A stretch of DNA of 20,922 nt from the IMG/VR virus record IMGVR_UViG_3300020442_003192, positions 1 to 20,922 of that record; one strand, 5' to 3'. Under the pieces are notes generated by a model. It made no database searches and was not told where the DNA came from. It saw only the letters and a list, made by a program, of their open reading frames with translations. The DNA is from a virus. The position numbers and the translations under genes are program-made. This document shows positions 13,357-20,922 of the stretch, in pieces; positions within the stretch are counted from its first letter, which is position 1, and the number at the start of each line of letters is the position of its first letter.

Positions 13357-14364
13357 ATGTCATACACAGAAAGACCTAGTGATGAATTCATCACTCTTCT
13401 GAAGAAATCTGGCGATAGCGACCAGAATGTAGCTTACGCTGCACAACGTGAGTTCGCTAAAGCATTAGAACTTCCTTTACGTAAGGGTGTTCTTCTTGGA
13501 AATATCCTCGGAGATATTTTTGAGCAGATTAATGTCGAACCCGGAGCTTCAACCGAGTATCCGCTCGACTTAATTTCTCCCGGACTTGAAGGTGAGCACG
13601 TCGCCTATACTAATCCGGGTCATGGTCGCGTTCCTGAACGAGCAGTCGAAGGCGATTATGTCATGATCCCAACCTACAGCATCACAAGTAGCATCGACTA
13701 CTTGCTTCGTTATGCTCGTGAGGCTCGTTGGGATATTGTTGGTCGTGCAATGCAGGTGCTGGAAGCTGGTTTCGTCAAGAAGATGAACGACGACGGATGG
13801 CACACTCTATTGGCCGCAGGTGTTGACCGCAACATCTTGGTCTACGATGGAGACGCAACGGCTGGCATGTTTAGCAAGCGACTTGTTTCGCTTATGCAGA
13901 CCACTATGCGTAGAAACGCTGGTGGAAATACTGGCTCTGCTAATAGAGGTCGATTGACCGATCTTTATGTCTCGCCAGAAGCGTTGGAAGACGTTCGTAA
14001 CTGGGGTCTAGATCAGGTTGACGAAGTAACTCGTCGCGAGATCTACACTGCTAGTGAGGGCGGTGCTCCTATCACCAGAATCTTTGGTGTTAACCTTCAC
14101 GACCTAGACGAACTTGGCGAAGGTCAAGAATATCAGACGTTCTTCACGGACGGTCTTGGTGGTGCAGTTCAGTCTTCTGACGTAGAGCTTGTTGTTGGTA
14201 TTGATCAATCTGCCAACGATAGCTTTATCATGCCTATGAAGCAGGCAGTTCAAGTCTTTGAAGATCCTACCCTTCACAGACAGCAACGTGCTGGCTACTA
14301 TGGCTTTGCAGAGCTTGGTTTTGGTGTCTTGGACAACAGAAGAATCATTTTAGGTTCATTCTAA
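13357..14364 (+). CDS. Major capsid protein, HK97-like
   Basis: The shell-forming protein, 335 residues, the usual length of a HK97-fold capsid protein after processing. It begins MSYTERPSDEFITLLKKSGD and has a long helix region (DIVGRAMQVLEAGFVKKMND) matching the spine helix. A further segment (NRGRLTDLYVSPEALEDVRN) is the P-domain strand-helix typical of these proteins. The C-terminus (GYYGFAELGFGVLDNRRIIL) is also family-like. Perfect AAAGGAG upstream. It is followed by a strong terminator, and it has the highest share of CGN arginine codons among the large genes, consistent with heavy expression. The N-terminal segment upstream of the fold may be the target of the protease at 11292. Confidence 0.88.
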   Translation: MSYTERPSDEFITLLKKSGDSDQNVAYAAQREFAKALELPLRKGVLLGNILGDIFEQINVEPGASTEYPLDLISPGLEGEHVAYTNPGHGRVPERAVEGDYVMIPTYSITSSIDYLLRYAREARWDIVGRAMQVLEAGFVKKMNDDGWHTLLAAGVDRNILVYDGDATAGMFSKRLVSLMQTTMRRNAGGNTGSANRGRLTDLYVSPEALEDVRNWGLDQVDEVTRREIYTASEGGAPITRIFGVNLHDLDELGEGQEYQTFFTDGLGGAVQSSDVELVVGIDQSANDSFIMPMKQAVQVFEDPTLHRQQRAGYYGFAELGFGVLDNRRIILGSF

Positions 14365-14392
14365 TTGTTTTAAGCCATCTGTGCTAACGAAG

Positions 14393-14430
14393 AGAGTCAT
14401 TCCCATAATATTGGGAATGGCTCTTTTTTT
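14393..14430 (+). terminator. Strong intrinsic terminator after capsid gene
   Basis: AGAGTCATTCCCA (14393-14405) pairs with TGGGAATGGCTCT (14412-14424) through 13 base pairs with one G-T, a six-base loop TAATAT, and a run of seven T. Its T-run is at once the T-rich upstream half of the next promoter. Confidence 0.95.
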
Positions 14431-14439
14431 GTGTATAAT
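14424..14439 (+). promoter_or_regulatory. Late-type -10-only promoter (copy 4)
   Basis: TTTTTTTGTGTATAAT, with TATAAT at 14434-14439, immediately after the terminator. Predicted start near 14446, leaving a 40-base leader to the ATG at 14486. No -35 box: the expected position lies inside the terminator hairpin. Confidence 0.7.
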
Positions 14440-14485
14440 AGGATGTAACTTTGTCTAAATTGAAGGACTTTTCAGGAGAATTTAA

Positions 14486-14968
14486 ATGGCTTCTTTATCA
14501 GATTACTTAGAATCTGGTCTTCTACACCATGTTTTTAGAGGGCAGGACTTTCCAAAGCCCCTAAATGTGGCGGTCGCTTTATGCAGTGGTGTACCTAAAG
14601 ATTCAGACACTGGATCTACAATTCCAGAATTACCCAGTGGTGACTCACAAAATAGAAATACTGGGTATGCAAGGGTTAACCTTGGAAGACCCTCAGATGA
14701 GGGTAATAACAAATGGACTTATGATCAGGACGATCACGATGCAGGAAGCGGTATTATAAAAAACAAGGTAGGTTTCACTTTTGATGAAGGGGCTGGTAGT
14801 GCAGCCTTGGTAGACTGGGGATGGGTATCTGGCGTTGCTATTGTTGACTCCGGTGAATACGGAACTGGCAACTTACTTATGTTTGCTCAATTGGAAAATC
14901 CAAGAATTATTTACACCGGCGATACTGTCAAGTTTGACACATCGACGCTACAAATTAGCTTCGACTAA
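14486..14968 (+). CDS. Tail-associated virion structural protein (160 aa)
   Basis: Begins MASLSDYLESGLLHHVFRGQ and contains LNVAVALCSGVP, NTGYARVNLGRPSDE, VDWGWVSGVAIVDSGEYGTG and NPRIIYTGDTVKFDTSTLQI. This matches the pattern of a small virion protein seen in many aquatic phages (L-S-D-Y-L-E near the start, a Val-Ala-Leu strand, G-Y-A-R, a W-G-x-V strand, then G-N-L-L and a G-D loop before the end). It is beta-rich throughout. In those phages it is reported as a structural protein associated with fibres or the tail; the exact role is not known to me. AGGAG lies seven bases before the ATG. First gene of the fibre transcription unit. Confidence 0.7.
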   Translation: MASLSDYLESGLLHHVFRGQDFPKPLNVAVALCSGVPKDSDTGSTIPELPSGDSQNRNTGYARVNLGRPSDEGNNKWTYDQDDHDAGSGIIKNKVGFTFDEGAGSAALVDWGWVSGVAIVDSGEYGTGNLLMFAQLENPRIIYTGDTVKFDTSTLQISFD

Positions 14969-14985
14969 CCTTTATAGGCTAAAAT

Positions 14986-17900
14986 ATGATACTCTCCAAA
15001 TCTGAGTTCCTTGCAAAAATCGAGGATCTTCTACAAGATAATTCTACACAGTTAATATCACCTCTTGACGTTAGAACCAGCCTTATAGACCTAGCTGATT
15101 CTGTGCATTTACTGCTGGACGGGAATAGTGTTGTAAGTGCCAACTTTGCCTCCCCAGAAACCAGAACAACCAGAGCTGGGGATTTAGCTCTAAGTAAATT
15201 AAAATATCAGGGCAGAACAAGTGTAGATAACTCTGCTTTTGGGTATTATGCTCTTGGTGCAAATTTTGATGGTGCTCAAAACACTGCTATTGGCTCACAC
15301 TCACTAAGCTGTAATCTTCATGGAACATACAACACCGCTGTTGGTTTTAATAGTTCCGCCGGAAATACTACCGGTTCTGGAAATGTAAGCTTAGGCTCTT
15401 TTGGCTTACAGTCTTTGAGGACAGGTTCTTTTAATATAGCAATTGGTCACGGTGCTGGAAACAGAATAGGCAAAGATGCTGAATTCAAGTTTTATCTTGG
15501 TGTAGACCCTATTGATAGCGGAATGGATTGCCAGTCCATGTCAGAAGCTTCTGGTGCAACACCCCTTCTTTTTGGCGACCTAAAAGACTTAAAACTAGGT
15601 GTTGCAACACACCAAGAACTTCATAATTACGGTGTATTGCAGGTCTCAGGAGACATCTCTCCTTCGCACGCTAAAAACTTTAACGTAGGTAACGCAAACT
15701 ACCCTTGGGCGTCCTTCAATGAAGTTATCCATTTCTCTGGGGAACATGTTTCTATCAACACACCAGCTCCATCTGGTGAAGGCAAAGTTACTGTAAGTGG
15801 AAATATTGTACCTTCAGAAAATGGCAAGTTCTCCCTAGGTTGGGCTGACGGAACAGAAAACGGTGAAAAGTTGTTATGGGATGGTTTCTTTAATGACATG
15901 ACCGTAAGCGGAAGCTTTAATTGTAACGATATAAATATTAATGAAGTAAACTTATGCACCTACGACTGTAAGACTTTACACTTAGCAACTAGCGGCGTTT
16001 GTGACTCAGAAATAGGTTTTCATAACGATGCTTTTTGTGGATTTTTGTCTGACGAGTCTCTTGATGGTGCTGGGTTTGTAACACACTCCAGCGGGTCAGA
16101 CTACAGAAGAAATTACCATTTTGTCTACAGATCTCCAGATCCAGATCTTACCTGCCTAGAGGTGGATTCTCACTATGCCAGATCTAGATGGGAATCTAAT
16201 ATTTCCATCCAGATTGAATCTGGAAAACATCTACAAACGGATAGGGTTCTTGGTGACAGTACCCTTTCTATGGTAACCCAAAGCGGATGCTACGGATTAT
16301 TTATAGAGCCTAGCGGTCACGATCCCCACAACCCCTCTGGTAATCACGGTTTTGCTACAAGACAAAATATATTTAAGCAAAATCTACCAACGAAAAAAGA
16401 CTTCAACTTTGTTGCTCAATCAGGCACACACATTGGTACTGATGGCAATCCGTCAGGCTATGACTACACTTTGTTGACCGGAACTGTCGATTCAGGCGTT
16501 AAAGTTGCTCATGAATTTACCAGCAGAATGAAATCAGTGAGTGCCTCCAGAGGATTCAGTATCGTTTACTACGATGATTATGATAAGGTTTATAAAATTG
16601 GAACACCTCCACCTGATCCTCCAGCAGGTCCGGGCGGTGGAACCGACTTTGGTAACCTGTACCTTGTTGGTCAGGTGCCTATAACACGGCTAAACCCTGT
16701 TGGTAAGGGATCTAGTGTTGCAATGAACTTGAACGGTAATACTGTGGTCTACACGCACAATTTTGAATCCTATGATGACATCAATGTAGATGATGGTCAT
16801 AGCTTTACCGTAGAAGTTAGTAAAATAAGGCCTGAATTTAAAGATTCCACTAGAACGATTTCAGCTCCCTATACCCCTTTAACGAGCACGTACAAGGGGT
16901 TTGGTTCTGATTTATCACTTTCTTCTGATGGCTTATATTTAGCTGTTGGTACGCTAGACAAGCGATTCCTCGTATATAGCAGATCCGATACAAACTTCAA
17001 CTTCTTTGCACGAGCCAACATAGAACGTACTGCGGGGACAGAATACGCCTTTGGATCTACTGTGGAAATATCACCACTATCTTTCTTAAACCTAAGCTAT
17101 GGCTATTTCATTGCAGCCTCATCTCCATATAGAGACGTTGCTGGTGCTCCAGACGGCGGAGGCGTGTATTTATACACAGAATCTTTTGGAGGTATTTGGA
17201 CCCTCAGAGGCGGCAACGTCAAACAAATGAGAGGTAGAAGCAGAAATGACAGACTTGGAATTTCCAAGAACGGTATGTCAATTGGTAGTCGTGGTATAGA
17301 CCTCGCCGTTGGTGCCCCAATGGGCAAAAATGCAGACACACTGTTTGACTCGTATGACTCTGCTACTGGAGAAGTAAAATCAGGTTTAACAGAGCAAAAA
17401 GTAGGAACAAATGACAACGAGTACTTTGACAATGGGTATGTGGTTGTTGGTGATATATACAATTACTTCGATCTTAACTTTGTGCGAAATTCCGAACAAT
17501 ACGAAAAACACAGGTCTTATTTAGAGTGTCCAAGAAAAGACACTCTTGCCACAGAGCCTGCCAATAGAAAAACTGAGTTTGGATATTCTGTTCATCTTGG
17601 TCAAGACAAAGATGCTCCTGTTGTAAATCAAGATCAACTTGGATATGCTCAATACTTAGTTGTGGGTGCACCAAACGTAAGACCGGCTAGCAATGAAAGA
17701 AGCCAAGTTTGCACTGGAATGGTTTTTGTTTATAAGAAAAGCAGTGCTGCTCCGCTCTACCCCAAACACCATTACGGTGTAGGCGGAGGTGCAGATGTCC
17801 GGCAGAGAGTTGATTGGGAGTTGCTTGCTACTATCGCACCGACCTATGAGAATGTAGGCTTCACACCTTGGAGGTTTGGCCATGATGTATTTATTACACA

Positions 17901-18252
17901 CGACGGAAAAACCGTGGTAGTATCGTCTCCCGGATACGGCCAAGAAAACGGAAATGTTAGTGGTAAGCTATGGGTTTACACTTACAACACCGCAACAGAA
18001 AGTTACGATTTATCGTCTGCTATAAGGGGAACCAACGTTGACGGAAAAGCTTCTACTGCGTACCCTGAATTTGCAAACCTATCTGTTGCAGAGGACATAA
18101 GTGTTTCTCACGATGTTGGATATATATTGGCTGGCTGTCCAAAAACAAAAGCAACGGAGAACATTACTGACTCCAACGGTTATATACTCTATGAAGCTGA
18201 CGTAGACACTGGGCACGTCCAACTTTATTCACCAAACAACGTTATTGATTAG
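14986..18252 (+). CDS. Fibre/adhesin with beta-roll shaft and FG-GAP propeller
   Basis: A 1088-residue modular protein. Residues 1-50 (KIEDLLQDNSTQLISPLDVR) resemble the virion-attachment end of long phage fibres. Residues about 78-158 are YadA-like beta-roll repeats: NTAIGSHSL, NTAVGFNSS, NVSLGSFGL, NIAIGHGAG. A beta-rich shaft with SGD/SGN turns follows to about 535. A Pro/Gly linker (GTPPPDPPAGPGGG) at about 539-553 leads to a C-terminal half built of about seven repeats of the FG-GAP type. These have F-G-x-x-[VL] strands (FGSDLSLS, FGSTVEIS, FGYSVHLG, FGHDVFIT) each followed by a [VA]-V-G-A-P-like strand (LAVGT, IAASSP, LAVGAP, VVGAP, VVSSP, LAGCP). That is an integrin-like beta-propeller. 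It most likely forms the receptor-binding part; the ligand is unknown. Confidence 0.85.
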   Translation: MILSKSEFLAKIEDLLQDNSTQLISPLDVRTSLIDLADSVHLLLDGNSVVSANFASPETRTTRAGDLALSKLKYQGRTSVDNSAFGYYALGANFDGAQNTAIGSHSLSCNLHGTYNTAVGFNSSAGNTTGSGNVSLGSFGLQSLRTGSFNIAIGHGAGNRIGKDAEFKFYLGVDPIDSGMDCQSMSEASGATPLLFGDLKDLKLGVATHQELHNYGVLQVSGDISPSHAKNFNVGNANYPWASFNEVIHFSGEHVSINTPAPSGEGKVTVSGNIVPSENGKFSLGWADGTENGEKLLWDGFFNDMTVSGSFNCNDININEVNLCTYDCKTLHLATSGVCDSEIGFHNDAFCGFLSDESLDGAGFVTHSSGSDYRRNYHFVYRSPDPDLTCLEVDSHYARSRWESNISIQIESGKHLQTDRVLGDSTLSMVTQSGCYGLFIEPSGHDPHNPSGNHGFATRQNIFKQNLPTKKDFNFVAQSGTHIGTDGNPSGYDYTLLTGTVDSGVKVAHEFTSRMKSVSASRGFSIVYYDDYDKVYKIGTPPPDPPAGPGGGTDFGNLYLVGQVPITRLNPVGKGSSVAMNLNGNTVVYTHNFESYDDINVDDGHSFTVEVSKIRPEFKDSTRTISAPYTPLTSTYKGFGSDLSLSSDGLYLAVGTLDKRFLVYSRSDTNFNFFARANIERTAGTEYAFGSTVEISPLSFLNLSYGYFIAASSPYRDVAGAPDGGGVYLYTESFGGIWTLRGGNVKQMRGRSRNDRLGISKNGMSIGSRGIDLAVGAPMGKNADTLFDSYDSATGEVKSGLTEQKVGTNDNEYFDNGYVVVGDIYNYFDLNFVRNSEQYEKHRSYLECPRKDTLATEPANRKTEFGYSVHLGQDKDAPVVNQDQLGYAQYLVVGAPNVRPASNERSQVCTGMVFVYKKSSAAPLYPKHHYGVGGGADVRQRVDWELLATIAPTYENVGFTPWRFGHDVFITHDGKTVVVSSPGYGQENGNVSGKLWVYTYNTATESYDLSSAIRGTNVDGKASTAYPEFANLSVAEDISVSHDVGYILAGCPKTKATENITDSNGYILYEADVDTGHVQLYSPNNVID

Positions 18253-18263
18253 AGGAAATATAA

Positions 18264-20922
18264 ATGACAGATAGATTATCAATAAACGTAAATAACGGTC
18301 AAGACAAGGTTTTTGAAGCGTTTACTGTTTCAAGAAAGGGTGGCACAGTAAGCGAATCAGGGCTTGTTGGCATAACAAATATAACAAGAGAAGATCACCA
18401 AAGACCCATAGTCCCAGAAACAATCTTTAATGTCCAGTCTTCACTTGAGTCTAACATTAGATTTTCTTCACACGCTATTGCGAGAAGTAATCTTGAACTT
18501 ATCGCAAACGGCAATGTAAGAGCATCCGGCCTACATATCTCATATAATCCATCCCTTGACAATTCGCAGTTAAATGACGAATACGGCGGTGGTGCAGCAG
18601 ATCTTCCAGTCATCGACTTTTCTCACATAGAACCAAGCGGAACAGAAGGGTCTGAGTTTGGATTCTTGTCAGCAACCGAACAGGGCAACATAGGTATTGG
18701 CTTAACAAAAACTAGACATGGAACCAATGAGGTCAGAAAGTTTACAATAACAGACCCCTTAACCATATCTAATGGCAACTTTGGTCAGGCCGGTAATAGC
18801 GGCACTATATCTATAAAATCACAAACCGTCAATCCGGGCAACACTCTTAATTTTGGCAAAATTTTTGTCAAGCCGTTTGATGGAGGTTCTTTCCAGACAG
18901 AAATGCCCTATTTCTTAGATGGTGCTGGCAATCTCTTCACGCTAATAAACAGTAAATTAAACTCAGAGTCTGTGTATACAGATGGCTTTGGGAACACCTT
19001 TGCTGGCGAATACACACCAAAAGACAGGCAGATCGGATCTCACTTTCCTACCACATCAGCCAAGCGTGATAATACTTTTTTTGGCGAAGGTGCGGGCCAC
19101 ACAGCCGACACCGCAGAAGCGGCGAAGAACAACACTTTTATAGGCTCTAATGCGGGTAGTGGTATTGGTAAAAGCGAAGACGGTTTCGGTACGGCAAACA
19201 CTGTTATCGGTGCAAAATCCTTCAATAATGCACAAGGCGGAAATAATATTGTTATTGGGTTTAGAAGCCTATCAGATATTAACTTGCCTCCAGAGGAAGA
19301 GCCAGACAATTACACTGATTATATTATTATCGGTAATGATATAAGAACTCCTGAAACTAAGCTTCAAATAGGAAACTATATTTATGGTATTAATGGGAGT
19401 AGTCGTAACATTACTACTGGCAAACCGACAGTTTTCACAAAAGGCCATATCGGGGTAAAAGACTCAAACCTACAAACCTTGATAAGTCACGGAAATAGAG
19501 GCACCAGAAACGTATCTCAAATTGTGTCTCAAAACTTTGATGCAGCATTAACAAATCCAGATATTTTCACCTTTGATTTTTTAAACTCTACCAATAAAAG
19601 CCAAACGCTCTTTGAACTTGACCCAAGCGGCAATATCCCCAATGCTTCACCCACCTTTGCATCGCCAACTTTTGCCACACCGTTCGTTGGTGTTAGTGGC
19701 GACATAAGACTAGTCGGAGGTATAAGATTTAGCGACGGCACGTTTATGAACACCAACCCAATTGTTGGGCAGGCCAACTTGGGCGGATCAGGCATCTCAA
19801 GAACACAATCGGGACAAACATATAGCTTCCATTTAGATTTCACATCTCTTAAAGAAGCTACTACATACAAAGATCCTATTGATGTAAATAACGCGTTTCT
19901 TGCACTTCAGGTAAATGATGATACCTCTATAGACAAGATGTCAAAGATAAAGATGCAAGATCTTGCTGGTTATCTCGGTAGCAACCAAGCTGCCTTCCAG
20001 ACAAATTGTAATGCGTACTTTACTAATAATAATAATGCTATTGATAAAGACAAGAATAAAAATTCTGTATTTATAGGCTGTGACGTTGCGGTCGGGGCTA
20101 CCGGCTGGAAGTCTTCTGTTATAATTGGTAATGAAGCTGGCTATGGTTCAACAATACCAAACGTTAGTCTTGAAACAGATACGGCTGCTGTTTACATTGG
20201 ATACAGAGCCGCTTATCAAGCTATCAATTGTGACAACGCTGTTTTTGTAGGATCTAATGCTGGTAGAGATGCAGACTCGTCAGAGCACTCCATATTCATA
20301 GGTTCTAGTGCGGGTGAGTACGCGAATAATCCAAACTCTATTGGTATTGGACGCTTCGCACTTCACGGGCAGTCATCTGTAGACGAGCAAGGCTCTAACA
20401 ATATAGAGATAGTTGCTGGGCTTAACGACTCGCAAAGATTGCTTTACCAAAAATCAGACATGTCTAATAGGCTAAATATTCAAAACACTATAGCCGCAGA
20501 TACTAAGACTAGAACTGTCTCAATCGGAGATGCCAGATTATCCTCATCATCCACAGAAACAAAACCTTTAGACGCTGTTCTAGAGGTAAGATGGCACGAT
20601 AATGTGGCAAGTGATTCAGACCATCGGCACACTAACTATGTTCAGAGCTGGCACGCAAACGATACCCACATCGGAGCTGTTACGGCCTCTGGCCATTTAG
20701 TCACCAATGTAAAGGGCTGGAATGAAAGCTCTTCATCTCCTGACTGCTGGTTTGGAAACCTTGAAGGAGTTATTCAAGACACGATTGCCGCTCCTTCAAA
20801 CCATAATTCTTCAAACACGGGCACTATGAGGGTCTTTAAGGTTGACCAATCAACAGGGACTCGCACACTTCTCAGCGATACAGTAAAAGTTGTAAATAGA
20901 AACCCTTCGATGAGTTTGGCTG
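18264..20922 (+). CDS. Second long tail fibre, C-terminus outside window
   Basis: ATG at 18264 with AGAGGAAA upstream opens a frame with no stop to the window edge: 886 complete codons plus one base. It begins MTDRLSINVNNGQDKVFEAF. Two blocks of YadA-like beta-roll repeats are visible: about 269-328 (NTFFGEGAG, NTFIGSNAG, NTVIGAKSF, NIVIGFRSL) and about 599-697 (NSVFIGCDV, AVYIGYRAAY, AVFVGSNAG, SIFIGSSAG, NSIGIGRFAL). Between are beta-rich segments with GDIRLVGGIRFSDGT, a common shaft turn. Such repeats form trimeric left-handed beta-rolls in adhesins. It is 11 bases after the preceding fibre gene and shares its repeat type, so the two probably arose by duplication or module exchange. No propeller is seen in the visible part. 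Confidence 0.88.
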   Translation, partial: MTDRLSINVNNGQDKVFEAFTVSRKGGTVSESGLVGITNITREDHQRPIVPETIFNVQSSLESNIRFSSHAIARSNLELIANGNVRASGLHISYNPSLDNSQLNDEYGGGAADLPVIDFSHIEPSGTEGSEFGFLSATEQGNIGIGLTKTRHGTNEVRKFTITDPLTISNGNFGQAGNSGTISIKSQTVNPGNTLNFGKIFVKPFDGGSFQTEMPYFLDGAGNLFTLINSKLNSESVYTDGFGNTFAGEYTPKDRQIGSHFPTTSAKRDNTFFGEGAGHTADTAEAAKNNTFIGSNAGSGIGKSEDGFGTANTVIGAKSFNNAQGGNNIVIGFRSLSDINLPPEEEPDNYTDYIIIGNDIRTPETKLQIGNYIYGINGSSRNITTGKPTVFTKGHIGVKDSNLQTLISHGNRGTRNVSQIVSQNFDAALTNPDIFTFDFLNSTNKSQTLFELDPSGNIPNASPTFASPTFATPFVGVSGDIRLVGGIRFSDGTFMNTNPIVGQANLGGSGISRTQSGQTYSFHLDFTSLKEATTYKDPIDVNNAFLALQVNDDTSIDKMSKIKMQDLAGYLGSNQAAFQTNCNAYFTNNNNAIDKDKNKNSVFIGCDVAVGATGWKSSVIIGNEAGYGSTIPNVSLETDTAAVYIGYRAAYQAINCDNAVFVGSNAGRDADSSEHSIFIGSSAGEYANNPNSIGIGRFALHGQSSVDEQGSNNIEIVAGLNDSQRLLYQKSDMSNRLNIQNTIAADTKTRTVSIGDARLSSSSTETKPLDAVLEVRWHDNVASDSDHRHTNYVQSWHANDTHIGAVTASGHLVTNVKGWNESSSSPDCWFGNLEGVIQDTIAAPSNHNSSNTGTMRVFKVDQSTGTRTLLSDTVKVVNRNPSMSLA

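Noticed and set aside
1-20922. CRISPR array, insertion sequence, integrase or attachment site
   Set aside because: No regularly spaced repeats, no transposase or integrase motifs and no terminal inverted repeats were seen. The window gives no sign that the phage is temperate.

Overview
The window is a stretch of a tailed double-stranded DNA bacteriophage genome (Caudoviricetes): large terminase, portal, prohead protease, HK97-type major capsid protein and long adhesive fibres are packed head to tail. The host is bacterial, judging by sigma70-type promoters and purine-rich ribosome binding sites. AT-rich DNA, a virus-borne GDP-mannose 4,6-dehydratase, a T4 gp55-like sigma factor and fibres with YadA-like beta-roll repeats resemble phages of marine or freshwater bacteria. 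That ecological reading is inference, and no host can be named.

Left end (1 to about 1000, minus strand): four very small genes of the early or accessory type. Three of them have their own strong TTGACA/TATAAT promoter, and the three promoters share a spacer motif and the same initially transcribed sequence. Positions 1020-2078, also minus, hold a free-standing HNH homing-type endonuclease flanked by two short open frames that may be pieces of an interrupted gene. A hairpin plus T-run closes this unit.

Plus strand 2142-9131: a tightly overlapping operon with an acidic micro-protein, a tail-fibre-like protein, a gp55-like late sigma factor, an HTH/coiled-coil protein (candidate small terminase), GDP-mannose 4,6-dehydratase, a small unknown protein, a small HNH nuclease, an ERCC4-fold nuclease, a ClpP-like serine protease and the large terminase. 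Plus strand 9141-14364: portal, a protease-scaffold fusion with a strong internal start, a decoration-like protein and the major capsid protein, closed by a very good intrinsic terminator. From 14424 onward: a tail-associated structural protein, a 1088-residue fibre that joins a beta-roll shaft to an FG-GAP beta-propeller, and a second long fibre that runs off the right edge.

Four plus-strand units start with the same motif, T-rich then GTGTATaAT, and none has a recognisable -35 box. Together with the gp55-like sigma gene in the first of these units, this suggests a late-transcription circuit: the sigma factor would direct RNA polymerase to -10-only promoters ahead of the packaging, portal, capsid and fibre modules. 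The minus-strand genes use ordinary host-type promoters. The features most worth following are this two-class promoter system, the nested scaffold gene, the propeller-bearing fibre and the HNH-split locus.
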